A stretch of 64,000 nt of DNA from Pedobacter fastidiosus. GTDB taxonomy: Bacteria > Bacteroidota > Bacteroidia > Sphingobacteriales > Sphingobacteriaceae. Shown piece by piece: positions 8,472 to 16,527 of this stretch (positions are counted from its first letter, which is position 1; every line of letters begins with the position of its first letter). Under the pieces are notes generated by a model. That model saw only the letters and a program-made list of their open reading frames with translations. It did no database searches and had not been told where the DNA came from. Made by a program: the position numbers and the translations under genes. The stretch is taken from assembly GCF_014306625.1 (NCBI RefSeq), contig NZ_JACRYL010000009.1:134039-198038 (forward strand). Reading direction: 5' to 3'.

Positions 8472-8563
8472 ATACTTTTTTAATTTTGAATGATAGAATT
8501 TGGAATGATAGTGGTTAAGTTAGCTTCAAATATTCTTCGCTCACTCATGCTCTAAATCAAAAT

Positions 8564-9694
8564 TTAATCATTAATAATAAACAGTTCGGAAGCAATATGA
8601 TCGGCAAAAAGCTTTCCGCTCTGATTGAGCTTTATTTTTTCTTCAGTGATTATCAACCAATCCTTATCCTCAAAATTTCTGAGATTATGTTTCGTTTCTT
8701 CCAAGAAGTCTTTGCCAAATTCATCTGTTATTTTTTGCAAATCTATTCCCCACATAGTTCTTAATGAAGTCATAACGTATTCGTTAAAGCGATCATTCAA
8801 GCTTAATTCCTCCACAGTTTCAGGCAATTTATTGGCTTCTAATTTCTCCATGTATAAAGCATTGTTTGCCGGATTCATGTATCTGTTTTGTCCGTCAAAA
8901 CCATGAGCTGATGGACCGATGCCAATATAATCTACGCCTTTCCAATAGTTTGTATTGTGTACGGCATAACATCCAGGCTTAGCGAAATTTGAAATTTCAT
9001 AATGCTCAAATCCAGCTTTTTGCAGTTGTCCCATTAAAATTACAAACTGTTCTGCGCTTTGATTATCACTTACGGGAATTTGTTTTTTGTTTTTAATTGC
9101 ATGCGCTAATGCCGTTCTAGGTTCAACAGTAAGTGCATAGGCAGAAATATGAGGCACTTGTAACTCGATTGCTTTTTGGATATTTGCCAACCATTTGGTA
9201 TCGGTAAGTAGGGGATAGCCATAAATTAAATCAAGTGTTAAGTTTTCAAAACCTGCATCCTGACTTCTCTTAATACAATTTTCGGCTTCATCTGCGTTAT
9301 GTGCACGATTCATCCAAATTAAATCTTCATTATAAAAAGACTGAATCCCAACGCTAAAGCGATTAACTGGAAGCTGTTTCAACTCTTTTAATTTCTGAGC
9401 GGTTAAATCATCAGGATTGGTTTCTATTGTTATCTCCGCATTAGAATCAACTAAAAAAGTGTGGTTTATGGTGTCGAATATTTTTTGTAGTGCAACTTGA
9501 GAAAGAATAGATGGCGTTCCACCGCCTAAATAAATGGTTCCAACCTGGCCAGTTATCCGATCTTTCTTTAATTTAATTTCTTTGCAAATGCTTTCTACCA
9601 TTTCATCAGCATACTTTAAAGAGGTGCTGAAATGGAAATCGCAATAATGGCAAGCCTTTTTGCAGAAGGGAACGTGGATATATATACCGGACAT
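8564..9694 (-). CDS. hemW: HemW, radical SAM haem chaperone / coproporphyrinogen oxidase-like
   Basis: The radical-SAM cluster C11-x3-C15-x2-C18 (VPFCKKACHYCDFHF) lies at the very N-terminus, followed by YLGGGTPSIL and SVGIQSFYN, as in HemW/HemN. At 376 residues it fits HemW, which is shorter than HemN and is a haem-binding chaperone rather than the oxidase. The start chosen is ATG 9694. A longer reading adds nine residues that would overlap the -10-like box TATCTTTG at 9707-9700. The transcript may therefore have almost no leader. Divergent from DUF4271-hemD, another tetrapyrrole gene pair. Confidence 0.9.
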   Translation of the reverse strand: MSGIYIHVPFCKKACHYCDFHFSTSLKYADEMVESICKEIKLKKDRITGQVGTIYLGGGTPSILSQVALQKIFDTINHTFLVDSNAEITIETNPDDLTAQKLKELKQLPVNRFSVGIQSFYNEDLIWMNRAHNADEAENCIKRSQDAGFENLTLDLIYGYPLLTDTKWLANIQKAIELQVPHISAYALTVEPRTALAHAIKNKKQIPVSDNQSAEQFVILMGQLQKAGFEHYEISNFAKPGCYAVHNTNYWKGVDYIGIGPSAHGFDGQNRYMNPANNALYMEKLEANKLPETVEELSLNDRFNEYVMTSLRTMWGIDLQKITDEFGKDFLEETKHNLRNFEDKDWLIITEEKIKLNQSGKLFADHIASELFIIND

Positions 9695-9699
9695 TGACG

Positions 9700-9707
9700 C
9701 AAAGATA
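9700..9707 (-). promoter_or_regulatory. Bacteroidota -7 box for hemW
   Basis: TATCTTTG fits TAnnTTTG and ends six bases before the ATG at 9694, placing the start of transcription at or next to the start codon. No convincing TTTG -33 element is seen at normal spacing. Confidence 0.5.
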
Positions 9708-9760
9708 AGTGATAAAACCAATTCGATTTATTTTCTTTAGGTAAACAATGATTATTGGAG

Positions 9761-9768
9761 TACTTTTG
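9761..9768 (+). promoter_or_regulatory. Bacteroidota -7 box for DUF4271-hemD
   Basis: TACTTTTG fits TAnnTTTG. It lies 22 bases before ATG 9791 and inside a possible N-terminal extension of the reading frame, which argues for 9791 as the true start. It is arranged back-to-back with the hemW box. Confidence 0.5.
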
Positions 9769-9790
9769 TGCTGTTAAATTTTTAATAGGA

Positions 9791-10768
9791 ATGCCCAAGT
9801 TTATTTTCGTCTTATTTGCTTTTTTATGCTTTGCAAATTTTGCTGATGGGCAGCAAGTTCCTGTACAATCAGACTCTGTTATTGTTAATCCTTACAAGTT
9901 CAGAAGATTTAGACTGGATTCTGCAACTCTTGCAAGACAAAAAATTGTAACAGATTCAATTCTATCACATACCTGGGTTTTACCAGATAGTGCGCTAAAT
10001 AAAAATGCCTTACTGGATAGCGTTCAAAAGGAATATCTTTTCCCAACGCTTAATTTATTGGCTTGGCAAAAGAAATATCAATATTTAAAAAAGAAGGAAA
10101 ACCCTTATCAACTGGGTAAGCCAATTAGAAAAGGAAACGTTGGCTTGCTCGGCTTTATTTTTGTGATGCTGGTGATTTTCGCCATCCTTAAAAATGCGTT
10201 TTCAAAGCAATTATCTGCGATAGTTCAATCTTTTTTTAGCAATCGGATTTTAAATAACATCAATAAGGAAGATAATCTATTTAGTTCTTGGCCATTTCTT
10301 CTGCTTTTTATTCAGTTTGGATTTATCTTAGGGATGTTTTTCTTTTTGGTTGCGCAATATTACGATATGTATCAGGCCCAACATGGCTTTAGGTTTTTCT
10401 TCACTATTTCTATAATCATAATTGTCTTTTATGCGCTTAAACTTATCATTCTTAGGTTTTTAGGTCACCTTTTTAATGTGCAAAAAGCAGTAGGAGAATA
10501 CATCTCTATATTATATTTAAGTTACTTTAACGCATCTTTGTTGTTTATCCCGTTGGTGGTTGCTTTTGCCTTATCGCCATTAAAGTACGGAGGAGTATAT
10601 ATTGTGCTGGCGTACTTGTTATTAGGCGTAATTTTTGCGTTCCAGTTGCTTAGGGCTGGCATTACTATTCTTTCTAATAATAAGTTTTCTAGAATGCATT
10701 TAATTTTGTACTTTTGCGCCCTCGAAATATGTCCTATTTTAATACTAATTAAAACGATAGGATTGTAG
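9791..10768 (+). CDS. DUF4271 membrane protein
   Basis: The 325-residue protein has a cleavable-looking signal (MPKFIFVLFAFLCFANFADG), a polar region to about residue 110, and then about six to seven hydrophobic helices through the C-terminus. It is recognised as DUF4271 by its topology and its constant neighbour hemD, whose start is 14 bases downstream. The start is ATG 9791 because the promoter box lies within the longer reading. Function unknown. Position just upstream of the T9SS core genes invites a link to envelope or secretion, but a terminator separates them. Confidence 0.8.
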   Translation: MPKFIFVLFAFLCFANFADGQQVPVQSDSVIVNPYKFRRFRLDSATLARQKIVTDSILSHTWVLPDSALNKNALLDSVQKEYLFPTLNLLAWQKKYQYLKKKENPYQLGKPIRKGNVGLLGFIFVMLVIFAILKNAFSKQLSAIVQSFFSNRILNNINKEDNLFSSWPFLLLFIQFGFILGMFFFLVAQYYDMYQAQHGFRFFFTISIIIIVFYALKLIILRFLGHLFNVQKAVGEYISILYLSYFNASLLFIPLVVAFALSPLKYGGVYIVLAYLLLGVIFAFQLLRAGITILSNNKFSRMHLILYFCALEICPILILIKTIGL

Positions 10769-10782
10769 CAGGAAAAAGGAAA

Positions 10783-11553
10783 ATGCAAGAAAAAAATGAC
10801 GCTAAACTTCGTAAAGTAAAAAGTATCTTAGTTACTTTACCGAAGCCTGAAACAGAAAAATCTCCCTATTACGACTTGGCTAAAAAGCACAATTTAAAAG
10901 TTGATTTTAGATCTTTCATTCACGTGGAAGGTGTGCCTGCAAGGGATTTTAGGAAAGATAAAATTAACCTTGCCGATTTTACAGCCGTAATTTTTACGAG
11001 CCGTAATGCCGCTGACCACTTCTTTAGAATATGTGAAGAAATGAGGTATGACGTGCCCGCAGAGCTGAAATATTTTTGTCTTTCTGAAACGATAGCTTTA
11101 TATCTACAGAAATACATTCAATACCGTAAGCGTAAAATCTTCTTCGGTAAACAAACTGCGTCAGATTTAGCAGAAGTGTTAAAAAAACATGCAAATGAAA
11201 AGTTTTTATATCCATGCTCGGATGTAGCTACTGAAGACACTATGAAGTTTTTGGAAAAAAGCGGCTATGATTTCACTCCAGCTGTTTTATTTAGAACAGT
11301 AGTAAGTGATTTATCCGATCTTGCCGAAGTGTTTTATGATGTGATTGCTTTTTTTAGCCCATCTAGCATTCAGTCTTTATTCAAAAACTTTCCCGATTTT
11401 AAACAAAATAATACCCGTATCGCTGCATTTGGTACAAATACAAGTAAGGCAGCAACAGATATGGATTTAGTAGTAGATATTGCGGCTCCAACTCCCGGAG
11501 TTCCTTCTATGACAATGGCTATAGAGAACTATATCAAAGTATCTAATAAATAA
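10783..11553 (+). CDS. hemD: Uroporphyrinogen-III synthase
   Basis: The 256-residue protein has the two-domain HemD fold: VKSILVTLPKPETEKSPYY at the start, IFTSRNAADHFF in domain 1 and IAFFSPSSIQSLF in domain 2, then IAAFGTNTSKAA. These are the usual HemD landmarks despite low overall conservation. It would cyclise hydroxymethylbilane to uroporphyrinogen III in haem synthesis. It is translationally close to DUF4271 (14-base gap) and followed by a terminator before gldK. Confidence 0.85.
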   Translation: MQEKNDAKLRKVKSILVTLPKPETEKSPYYDLAKKHNLKVDFRSFIHVEGVPARDFRKDKINLADFTAVIFTSRNAADHFFRICEEMRYDVPAELKYFCLSETIALYLQKYIQYRKRKIFFGKQTASDLAEVLKKHANEKFLYPCSDVATEDTMKFLEKSGYDFTPAVLFRTVVSDLSDLAEVFYDVIAFFSPSSIQSLFKNFPDFKQNNTRIAAFGTNTSKAATDMDLVVDIAAPTPGVPSMTMAIENYIKVSNK

Positions 11554-11585
11554 GACTTTGAATAAAACTTTCAATGTCTCGCAAT

Positions 11586-11640
11586 AAAAGCGTAACTTTT
11601 CAGTTATATGAGAGTTACGCTTTATTTTGTAACAAAAAAA
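11586..11640 (+). terminator. Rho-independent terminator after hemD
   Basis: AAAGCGTAACT...AGTTACGCTTT forms a stem followed by TATTTTGT. It separates DUF4271-hemD from gldKLMN. Confidence 0.75.
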
Positions 11641-11711
11641 TTAGACAAAAAAGCCTTTTTAGCGGTTTAATCGTATTTTAACAATGATTTCGTGTAAAAT
11701 ATTTGTAATTG

Positions 11712-11742
11712 TTGATAATTTCAATGATTTTTGATAAAATTG
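11712..11742 (+). promoter_or_regulatory. Candidate promoter of gldKLMN
   Basis: TTG at 11712-11714, 20 bases, then TAAAATTG at 11735-11742 matches the -33/-7 layout of Bacteroidota promoters with one mismatch in the -7 box. It lies 32 bases before gldK. Confidence 0.4.
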
Positions 11743-11774
11743 CTCCTAACAGTGCTTAGCACAACATAACTAAT

Positions 11775-13103
11775 ATGAAGAAAATTTACCTTCTAGCTCT
11801 AATGGGTGTAACCGTATTGCTGGCAAGTTGTGGCCATGGAGGTCAAGGCGAACTAGTAGGTGCTTATAACCGCAAATTCAAGAATAACCGTATCCCTTTG
11901 GGAATGGTTTATATTCCACCTGGTCATACCCCACTTGGAGGTTCTGATGAAGACATTACTTTTTCTCAAGCTGGGCCAAGTAGAATGACAACCATCAGTG
12001 CCTTCTTTATGGATCAAACCGAAATTTCTAATGCTGAATATCGTCAGTTTACAAATTGGGTTCGTGATTCGATTGCAATTGCGATGATGGGAAATCCTGC
12101 TCAGTTTATGATGACCAAAAAAGGCGCCGCTGCAAATGCAGTGGGTGGCGAAAATTATATCGATTGGAGAAAGGTTGGTCGAAATGGGGCGAATCTTTGG
12201 AAAAATAAAGGTAAAGGCGCTACTGCTGGCGCACAAGCCAGCCAATTGGATGGAATGTATTATTCTGGTTTAGACGCGCTTCCTGGAAGAAAGGAATTTG
12301 ATGTTCGTAAACTTGAATATTCTTATGGCATTCTAAACTTAGATAAAGCTGCTTTAGGGCACAAGGATCCAAATAGCAAACGTCAAGATTATATTGATAG
12401 GTATGTAATTGCAGTTTATCCTGATACAATGGTCTGGAAAACGGATTACTCTTATTCTCAAAACGATCCAATGGTGCGTGGTTATTACAACCACCCATCT
12501 TATGATGATTATCCTGTTGTTGGTGTAAGCTGGGAACAAGCAAAAGCTTTCTCGCATTGGAGAACTCAATTATATCAAGGTGTAGCTTCTGCTAGAAAAA
12601 TGCCGATGAATGCTAGAATGGATTACGATTTACCGGCAGAAACTGAATTTGAATATGCTGCTAGAGGTGGTAATACTAAAACCAAATATCCTTGGGGCGG
12701 TCCATACATTAGAAATACCAAAGGATGTTTACAGGCAAATTTTAAACCAGGGCGTGGAGATTATTCAAGCGACGGTGGTATTTACACTGTAGGCGTTAAA
12801 TCTTATTTTCCTAATGATTATGGATTGTATAATATGTCTGGTAATGTTGCCGAGTGGACAAAAACTGCTTATAACAAATCGTCAGCTCCATTATTACACG
12901 ATTTAAATCCAAACTTTACTTATGTTGCTGGTAAAAACGATAGCAAATACTTAAAACGTAAAGTAGTTAAAGGTGGCTCTTGGAAAGATACCGGCTACTT
13001 TTTACAAAATGCCGTTGCAACTTACGAATATCAAGATCAACAAAGATCATACATTGGCTTCAGGTGCGTATCTGCTTACCCTGGAACAGACTTAAGAAAT
13101 TAA
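11775..13103 (+). CDS. gldK: GldK/PorK, T9SS ring lipoprotein
   Basis: The 442-residue lipoprotein has signal and lipobox LLASC (Cys19) and a formylglycine-generating-enzyme/sulfatase-modifying (SUMF1-like) fold: MVYIPPGHTPLGGSDED, PVVGVSWEQAKAFSHWR, LPAETEFEYAARGG, GNVAEWT and the terminal IGFRCVSA. In T9SS, GldK/PorK with GldN/PorN forms the large periplasmic ring attached to the outer membrane. The enzymatic cysteines of true FGE are not expected in this structural family. It is the first gene of the gldKLMN operon. Confidence 0.95.
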   Translation: MKKIYLLALMGVTVLLASCGHGGQGELVGAYNRKFKNNRIPLGMVYIPPGHTPLGGSDEDITFSQAGPSRMTTISAFFMDQTEISNAEYRQFTNWVRDSIAIAMMGNPAQFMMTKKGAAANAVGGENYIDWRKVGRNGANLWKNKGKGATAGAQASQLDGMYYSGLDALPGRKEFDVRKLEYSYGILNLDKAALGHKDPNSKRQDYIDRYVIAVYPDTMVWKTDYSYSQNDPMVRGYYNHPSYDDYPVVGVSWEQAKAFSHWRTQLYQGVASARKMPMNARMDYDLPAETEFEYAARGGNTKTKYPWGGPYIRNTKGCLQANFKPGRGDYSSDGGIYTVGVKSYFPNDYGLYNMSGNVAEWTKTAYNKSSAPLLHDLNPNFTYVAGKNDSKYLKRKVVKGGSWKDTGYFLQNAVATYEYQDQQRSYIGFRCVSAYPGTDLRN

Positions 13104-13151
13104 AAACCAAACAACCAAAAACTAAAACTAAAAGAAAAACATCAAAATTTT

Positions 13152-13961
13152 ATGGCAGCAAAAAAACAACCAGGCTGGTTACACGTAGCGATTTCATGGG
13201 GAGCAAGTATTGTAATTATCGGAGCACTATTTAAAATTTTGCACATTGGCGGCATCTTTGGAAATATTGCAATTGGTGTTGGACTTGGAGTAGAAGCATT
13301 TTTGTTCTTCTTAACAGGATTTTTCCCACCAGAACCAGAACCAGCGTGGGATAAGGTTTATCCTGAATTAAGAGAAGATTTTAAAGGTGATTTACCAACT
13401 GCCACAATTAGACCTGTTGCTGCACCAGCTTCATCTGCTAATACTGCTGCACTAGATAAAATGTTATCAGATGCTAAAATTGGACCAGATTTAATCGAAA
13501 GCTTAGGTACAGGTTTACGTACTTTTGGCGATAAAGTTGCGGCTATTTCTAATGTAGCTGATGCATCTACTGCAACAACTGAATTTACAGGAAAAGTGAA
13601 AACTGCTTCAGCTGGTTTCGATAACTTAAGTGCTGCTTTTGATAACGCAACTAAAAACTTGAAAGCTATGGGCGAAAGCAATGTAGATTCTCAAGCTTAC
13701 CACGATCAAGTAAATAACTTAGCAAAAAACCTATCGGCATTAAACGCAGTGTACGAATTAGAATTACAAGATTCTAGCGCACACTTAAAATCGATGAATA
13801 AATTCTATTCTAACCTTTCACTTACCATGCAAAATTTCAACGAATCGATGGAAGATTCGAAACAGTTTAAAGAAGAAGTGAACAAGTTGGCTAAAAACCT
13901 TTCATCACTTAATGCAATTTATGGCAATATGCTATCGGCTATGAATAGCCCACGTGTATAA
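13152..13961 (+). CDS. gldL: GldL/PorL, T9SS inner-membrane motor subunit
   Basis: The 269-residue protein has two N-terminal membrane helices (about 10-28 and 35-58). A Glu (GVGLGVEAFLFF) lies in the second, the conserved acidic residue implicated in proton-driven motor action of GldL/GldM. The cytoplasmic remainder is helical and repetitive, with two similar segments (NNLAKNLSALNAVYE and NKLAKNLSSLNAIYG). It starts 48 bases after gldK and is followed by gldM. Confidence 0.95.
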   Translation: MAAKKQPGWLHVAISWGASIVIIGALFKILHIGGIFGNIAIGVGLGVEAFLFFLTGFFPPEPEPAWDKVYPELREDFKGDLPTATIRPVAAPASSANTAALDKMLSDAKIGPDLIESLGTGLRTFGDKVAAISNVADASTATTEFTGKVKTASAGFDNLSAAFDNATKNLKAMGESNVDSQAYHDQVNNLAKNLSALNAVYELELQDSSAHLKSMNKFYSNLSLTMQNFNESMEDSKQFKEEVNKLAKNLSSLNAIYGNMLSAMNSPRV

Positions 13962-14004
13962 TTTATCTAGTTTTTAATTTATAAAAAAGAAAGCTACATA
14001 AAAC

Positions 14005-15537
14005 ATGGCAGGCGGAAAAGAAACAACAAGGCAGCGGATGATCAATATCATGTATTTGGTATTGTTGGCTATGCTTGCCTTAAACGTATCAGATACAGTA
14101 TTAAATGCTTTTAAAAATATTAACGACAGTTTAGCCACATCTAGAGACAACGTTAACGTAAGTATTGAGCAACTTTTTTCTTCGTTTGAAAACTCAAAAT
14201 TGAAAGAAGAACCAGCTCGTGCACAACCTATTTACGATAGAGCTAAACAAGCAAAAGCAGCGGCCGATGATTTGAATAACTTTATTGAGGGTATTAAAAA
14301 ACAATTCACCGAAGCTGGTGATGGCGTTGATACTTTAACAGGCGATTTAAAACGTAGAGAGAACATGGATATCGCTCAAGGTATTATGATCAATCAAGGT
14401 GAAGGCGAAAAGTTAAAAGCAAAAATTAATGCGACTAGAGAGAAATTAATCTCTTTATTGGATCCAACAGATAGAGCGGGTGTTTCATTCTCTTTGGAAG
14501 CTAAAGATCCTAAAAAGGGTAAAGGCGATTGGAAAGAAGTTAACTTCGGTGAAGGAACGCCTTTAACAGCGGCAATGACTAACCTAACTAAAATTCAAGC
14601 AGATACTAAAAATGCAGAAGCTGAAGTAGTTAAAAAGTTATTCGGAAATATGGATAAAGCCGTAGTTAACATAGATAAATTTGCTGCAGTTGCTGTGGCT
14701 CCAACTTCTTATGTTATTCAAGGGCAACCTTATACTGCTGAAGTATTTTTAACGGCTAGTGATTCTAGATCAAATCCAGATATTACTGTTGGTGGTGGAA
14801 AATTATCTGTTAAAGATGGTAAAGGTACTTATACTGGCGGTACAGGTAGTGTAGGTGTATTTAAATGGGTGGGTACTGTTCGTGTTCGTCAAACTGATGG
14901 ACAGATTAAAGAGTACAAAACTCCTGAACAAACTTATCAGGTTGCAAAACCATCGGCAAGCGTTTCATCAGATAAGATGAATGTAATTTATGCAGGTATT
15001 CCAAATCCGTTTTCGGTATCTGCCGCAGGTTTTCCTTTGGAAACTGTAAATGCAAGTGCTTCGGGTGCATCAATGAGTAAAGTTGGCGCTGGTAAATACA
15101 ATGTTTTAGCAAGTGGCAGTCAAGTTGGTCAAGAAGTTACCGTAAATGTAACGGCGAGCAATGCTGGAAAAAGTGTTAGTTTAGGTTCTCAAAAATTCAG
15201 AGTAAAAGCTATCCCTGCTCCAGTTGCTAAAGTTGGAGGACGTGCAGGTGGTGATATTGCTTCAGTGCAGTTAAAAAGTGAAACCGAAATTGAAGCAGAT
15301 TTGGATGATTTTCCATTTGATGTTAAATTCAAAATTCAACGTTTTAAATTAACAATCATTAAACCTCGCTCAGATGCGGTAACAATATCTGGAAGTGGTG
15401 GTAATTTTGCTGGAGCGGTAAAAGCTGCATTAAATTCAATTACTCCAAATACTAGAGTGTTTTTCGAAGATATCGTTTCGGTTGGTCCAGATGGCCGTCA
15501 GAGAATTTTACCTTCATTAGCATTTAGCGTAAAATAA
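14005..15537 (+). CDS. gldM: GldM/PorM, T9SS trans-periplasmic motor shaft
   Basis: The 510-residue protein has a short cytoplasmic start, one membrane helix (about 10-30, MINIMYLVLLAMLALNV), then a long periplasmic part of helical bundle and beta domains. The family structure is a dimeric shaft spanning the periplasm from the GldL motor to the GldK/GldN ring. The C-terminal portion (DFPFDVKFKIQRFKLTI...FEDIVSVGPDGRQRILPS) is the most conserved GldM segment. Full length. Confidence 0.95.
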   Translation: MAGGKETTRQRMINIMYLVLLAMLALNVSDTVLNAFKNINDSLATSRDNVNVSIEQLFSSFENSKLKEEPARAQPIYDRAKQAKAAADDLNNFIEGIKKQFTEAGDGVDTLTGDLKRRENMDIAQGIMINQGEGEKLKAKINATREKLISLLDPTDRAGVSFSLEAKDPKKGKGDWKEVNFGEGTPLTAAMTNLTKIQADTKNAEAEVVKKLFGNMDKAVVNIDKFAAVAVAPTSYVIQGQPYTAEVFLTASDSRSNPDITVGGGKLSVKDGKGTYTGGTGSVGVFKWVGTVRVRQTDGQIKEYKTPEQTYQVAKPSASVSSDKMNVIYAGIPNPFSVSAAGFPLETVNASASGASMSKVGAGKYNVLASGSQVGQEVTVNVTASNAGKSVSLGSQKFRVKAIPAPVAKVGGRAGGDIASVQLKSETEIEADLDDFPFDVKFKIQRFKLTIIKPRSDAVTISGSGGNFAGAVKAALNSITPNTRVFFEDIVSVGPDGRQRILPSLAFSVK

Positions 15538-15544
15538 GAAGATT

Positions 15545-16456
15545 ATGAAAAGGATTTTAAGTATAGCTGTTTTAGTCTTAATTGCAACGTTTGCTTTTGC
15601 TCAAAAAAAGGCGACAAAATTAGCTCCAAAAAAACCTGCAATAGCTATTGCTGCACCCGTTGTGGATACAGTTAAAGCTCCGGTAAAAACGGCTAAGAAA
15701 AAACTAAAAGTACCACCAAAAGATGGCTTTTATGCTCGTAAAGACATAGATAGTACAGAAATGGTGCCTTTGGCTGATGTACGTGAAGAAGATGTTTTTT
15801 ATGCAAAACGAATTTGGAGAGAGATTGATTTACGTGATACGGTTAATTCAGCTTTAAAATCACCAAAATCAAGATTAATTGATGTGTTAATTTCAGCAAT
15901 TAAATCAGAAGAGTTAACCGCTTATTCTCCAATTGATAGTGCATTAAATGAAGATGATGCTTTTCTTAATCCTTTATCAGCAGATTCTGCGGCTAAATCT
16001 GCATTAGGAACTGCGGAAGTTTCGAACAATAAAACAGGAACCGTTACCACTGTTGTAAATGATTTTAATCCTGATTTATTTTTAAAATTCAGAATTAAAG
16101 AAGATTGGATTTTTGATGTAAAGCGTTCTATTTTCGAACCCCGAATTGTAGGTATTGCACCATTAAAATTTAATGAAGTTTCAAAACAATGGCAACCAGT
16201 TTTTTGGGTTTATTATCCAGAAGCTAGAGAAATCTTAACCAAAAAACGTTTAATTAATACAAATAACGATGCCTCTACTTTAAGCTTCGATGATTTCTTT
16301 ATCCGTCGTTTATTTAGCAGTTACATTGTTAAAGAATCTAATCCAGGCGATAACAAGTTAAGAGATATTATTACTGATCCTAGAGAAAGACTTTTAGAAT
16401 CAGAAAGAATTAAAAAATCTGTTCTAGACTACGAACAAGGTCTTTGGGAATACTAA
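15545..16456 (+). CDS. gldN: GldN/PorN, T9SS periplasmic ring protein
   Basis: The 303-residue exported protein has signal 1-19 (ending FAFAQ), a lysine/alanine/proline-rich stretch to about residue 55, then the GldN domain: DVFYAKRIWREIDLRD, LFLKFRIKEDWIFDVKRS, QPVFWVYYPEAREIL and SFDDFFIRRLFSSYIV. It partners GldK in the periplasmic ring. Its start is 8 bases after the gldM stop. A bidirectional terminator follows. Confidence 0.95.
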   Translation: MKRILSIAVLVLIATFAFAQKKATKLAPKKPAIAIAAPVVDTVKAPVKTAKKKLKVPPKDGFYARKDIDSTEMVPLADVREEDVFYAKRIWREIDLRDTVNSALKSPKSRLIDVLISAIKSEELTAYSPIDSALNEDDAFLNPLSADSAAKSALGTAEVSNNKTGTVTTVVNDFNPDLFLKFRIKEDWIFDVKRSIFEPRIVGIAPLKFNEVSKQWQPVFWVYYPEAREILTKKRLINTNNDASTLSFDDFFIRRLFSSYIVKESNPGDNKLRDIITDPRERLLESERIKKSVLDYEQGLWEY

Positions 16457-16494
16457 CAGAAAAGGCTTCGATTTTTATCGAAGCCTTTTCTGTT
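16456..16494. terminator. Bidirectional terminator between gldN and uvrC
   Basis: AACAGAAAAGGCTTCGAT and its complement form an 18-bp stem around TTT between two convergent genes, with A/T runs inside the arms on both strands. Confidence 0.85.
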
Positions 16495-16527
16495 ATAAGA
16501 GTCGTCATAGCTTGACGCTTGTCTTAT

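Noticed and set aside
11853..12543. Long minus-strand frames inside gldK
   Set aside because: gldK is a complete, conserved gene in the other strand; the frames are shadows.
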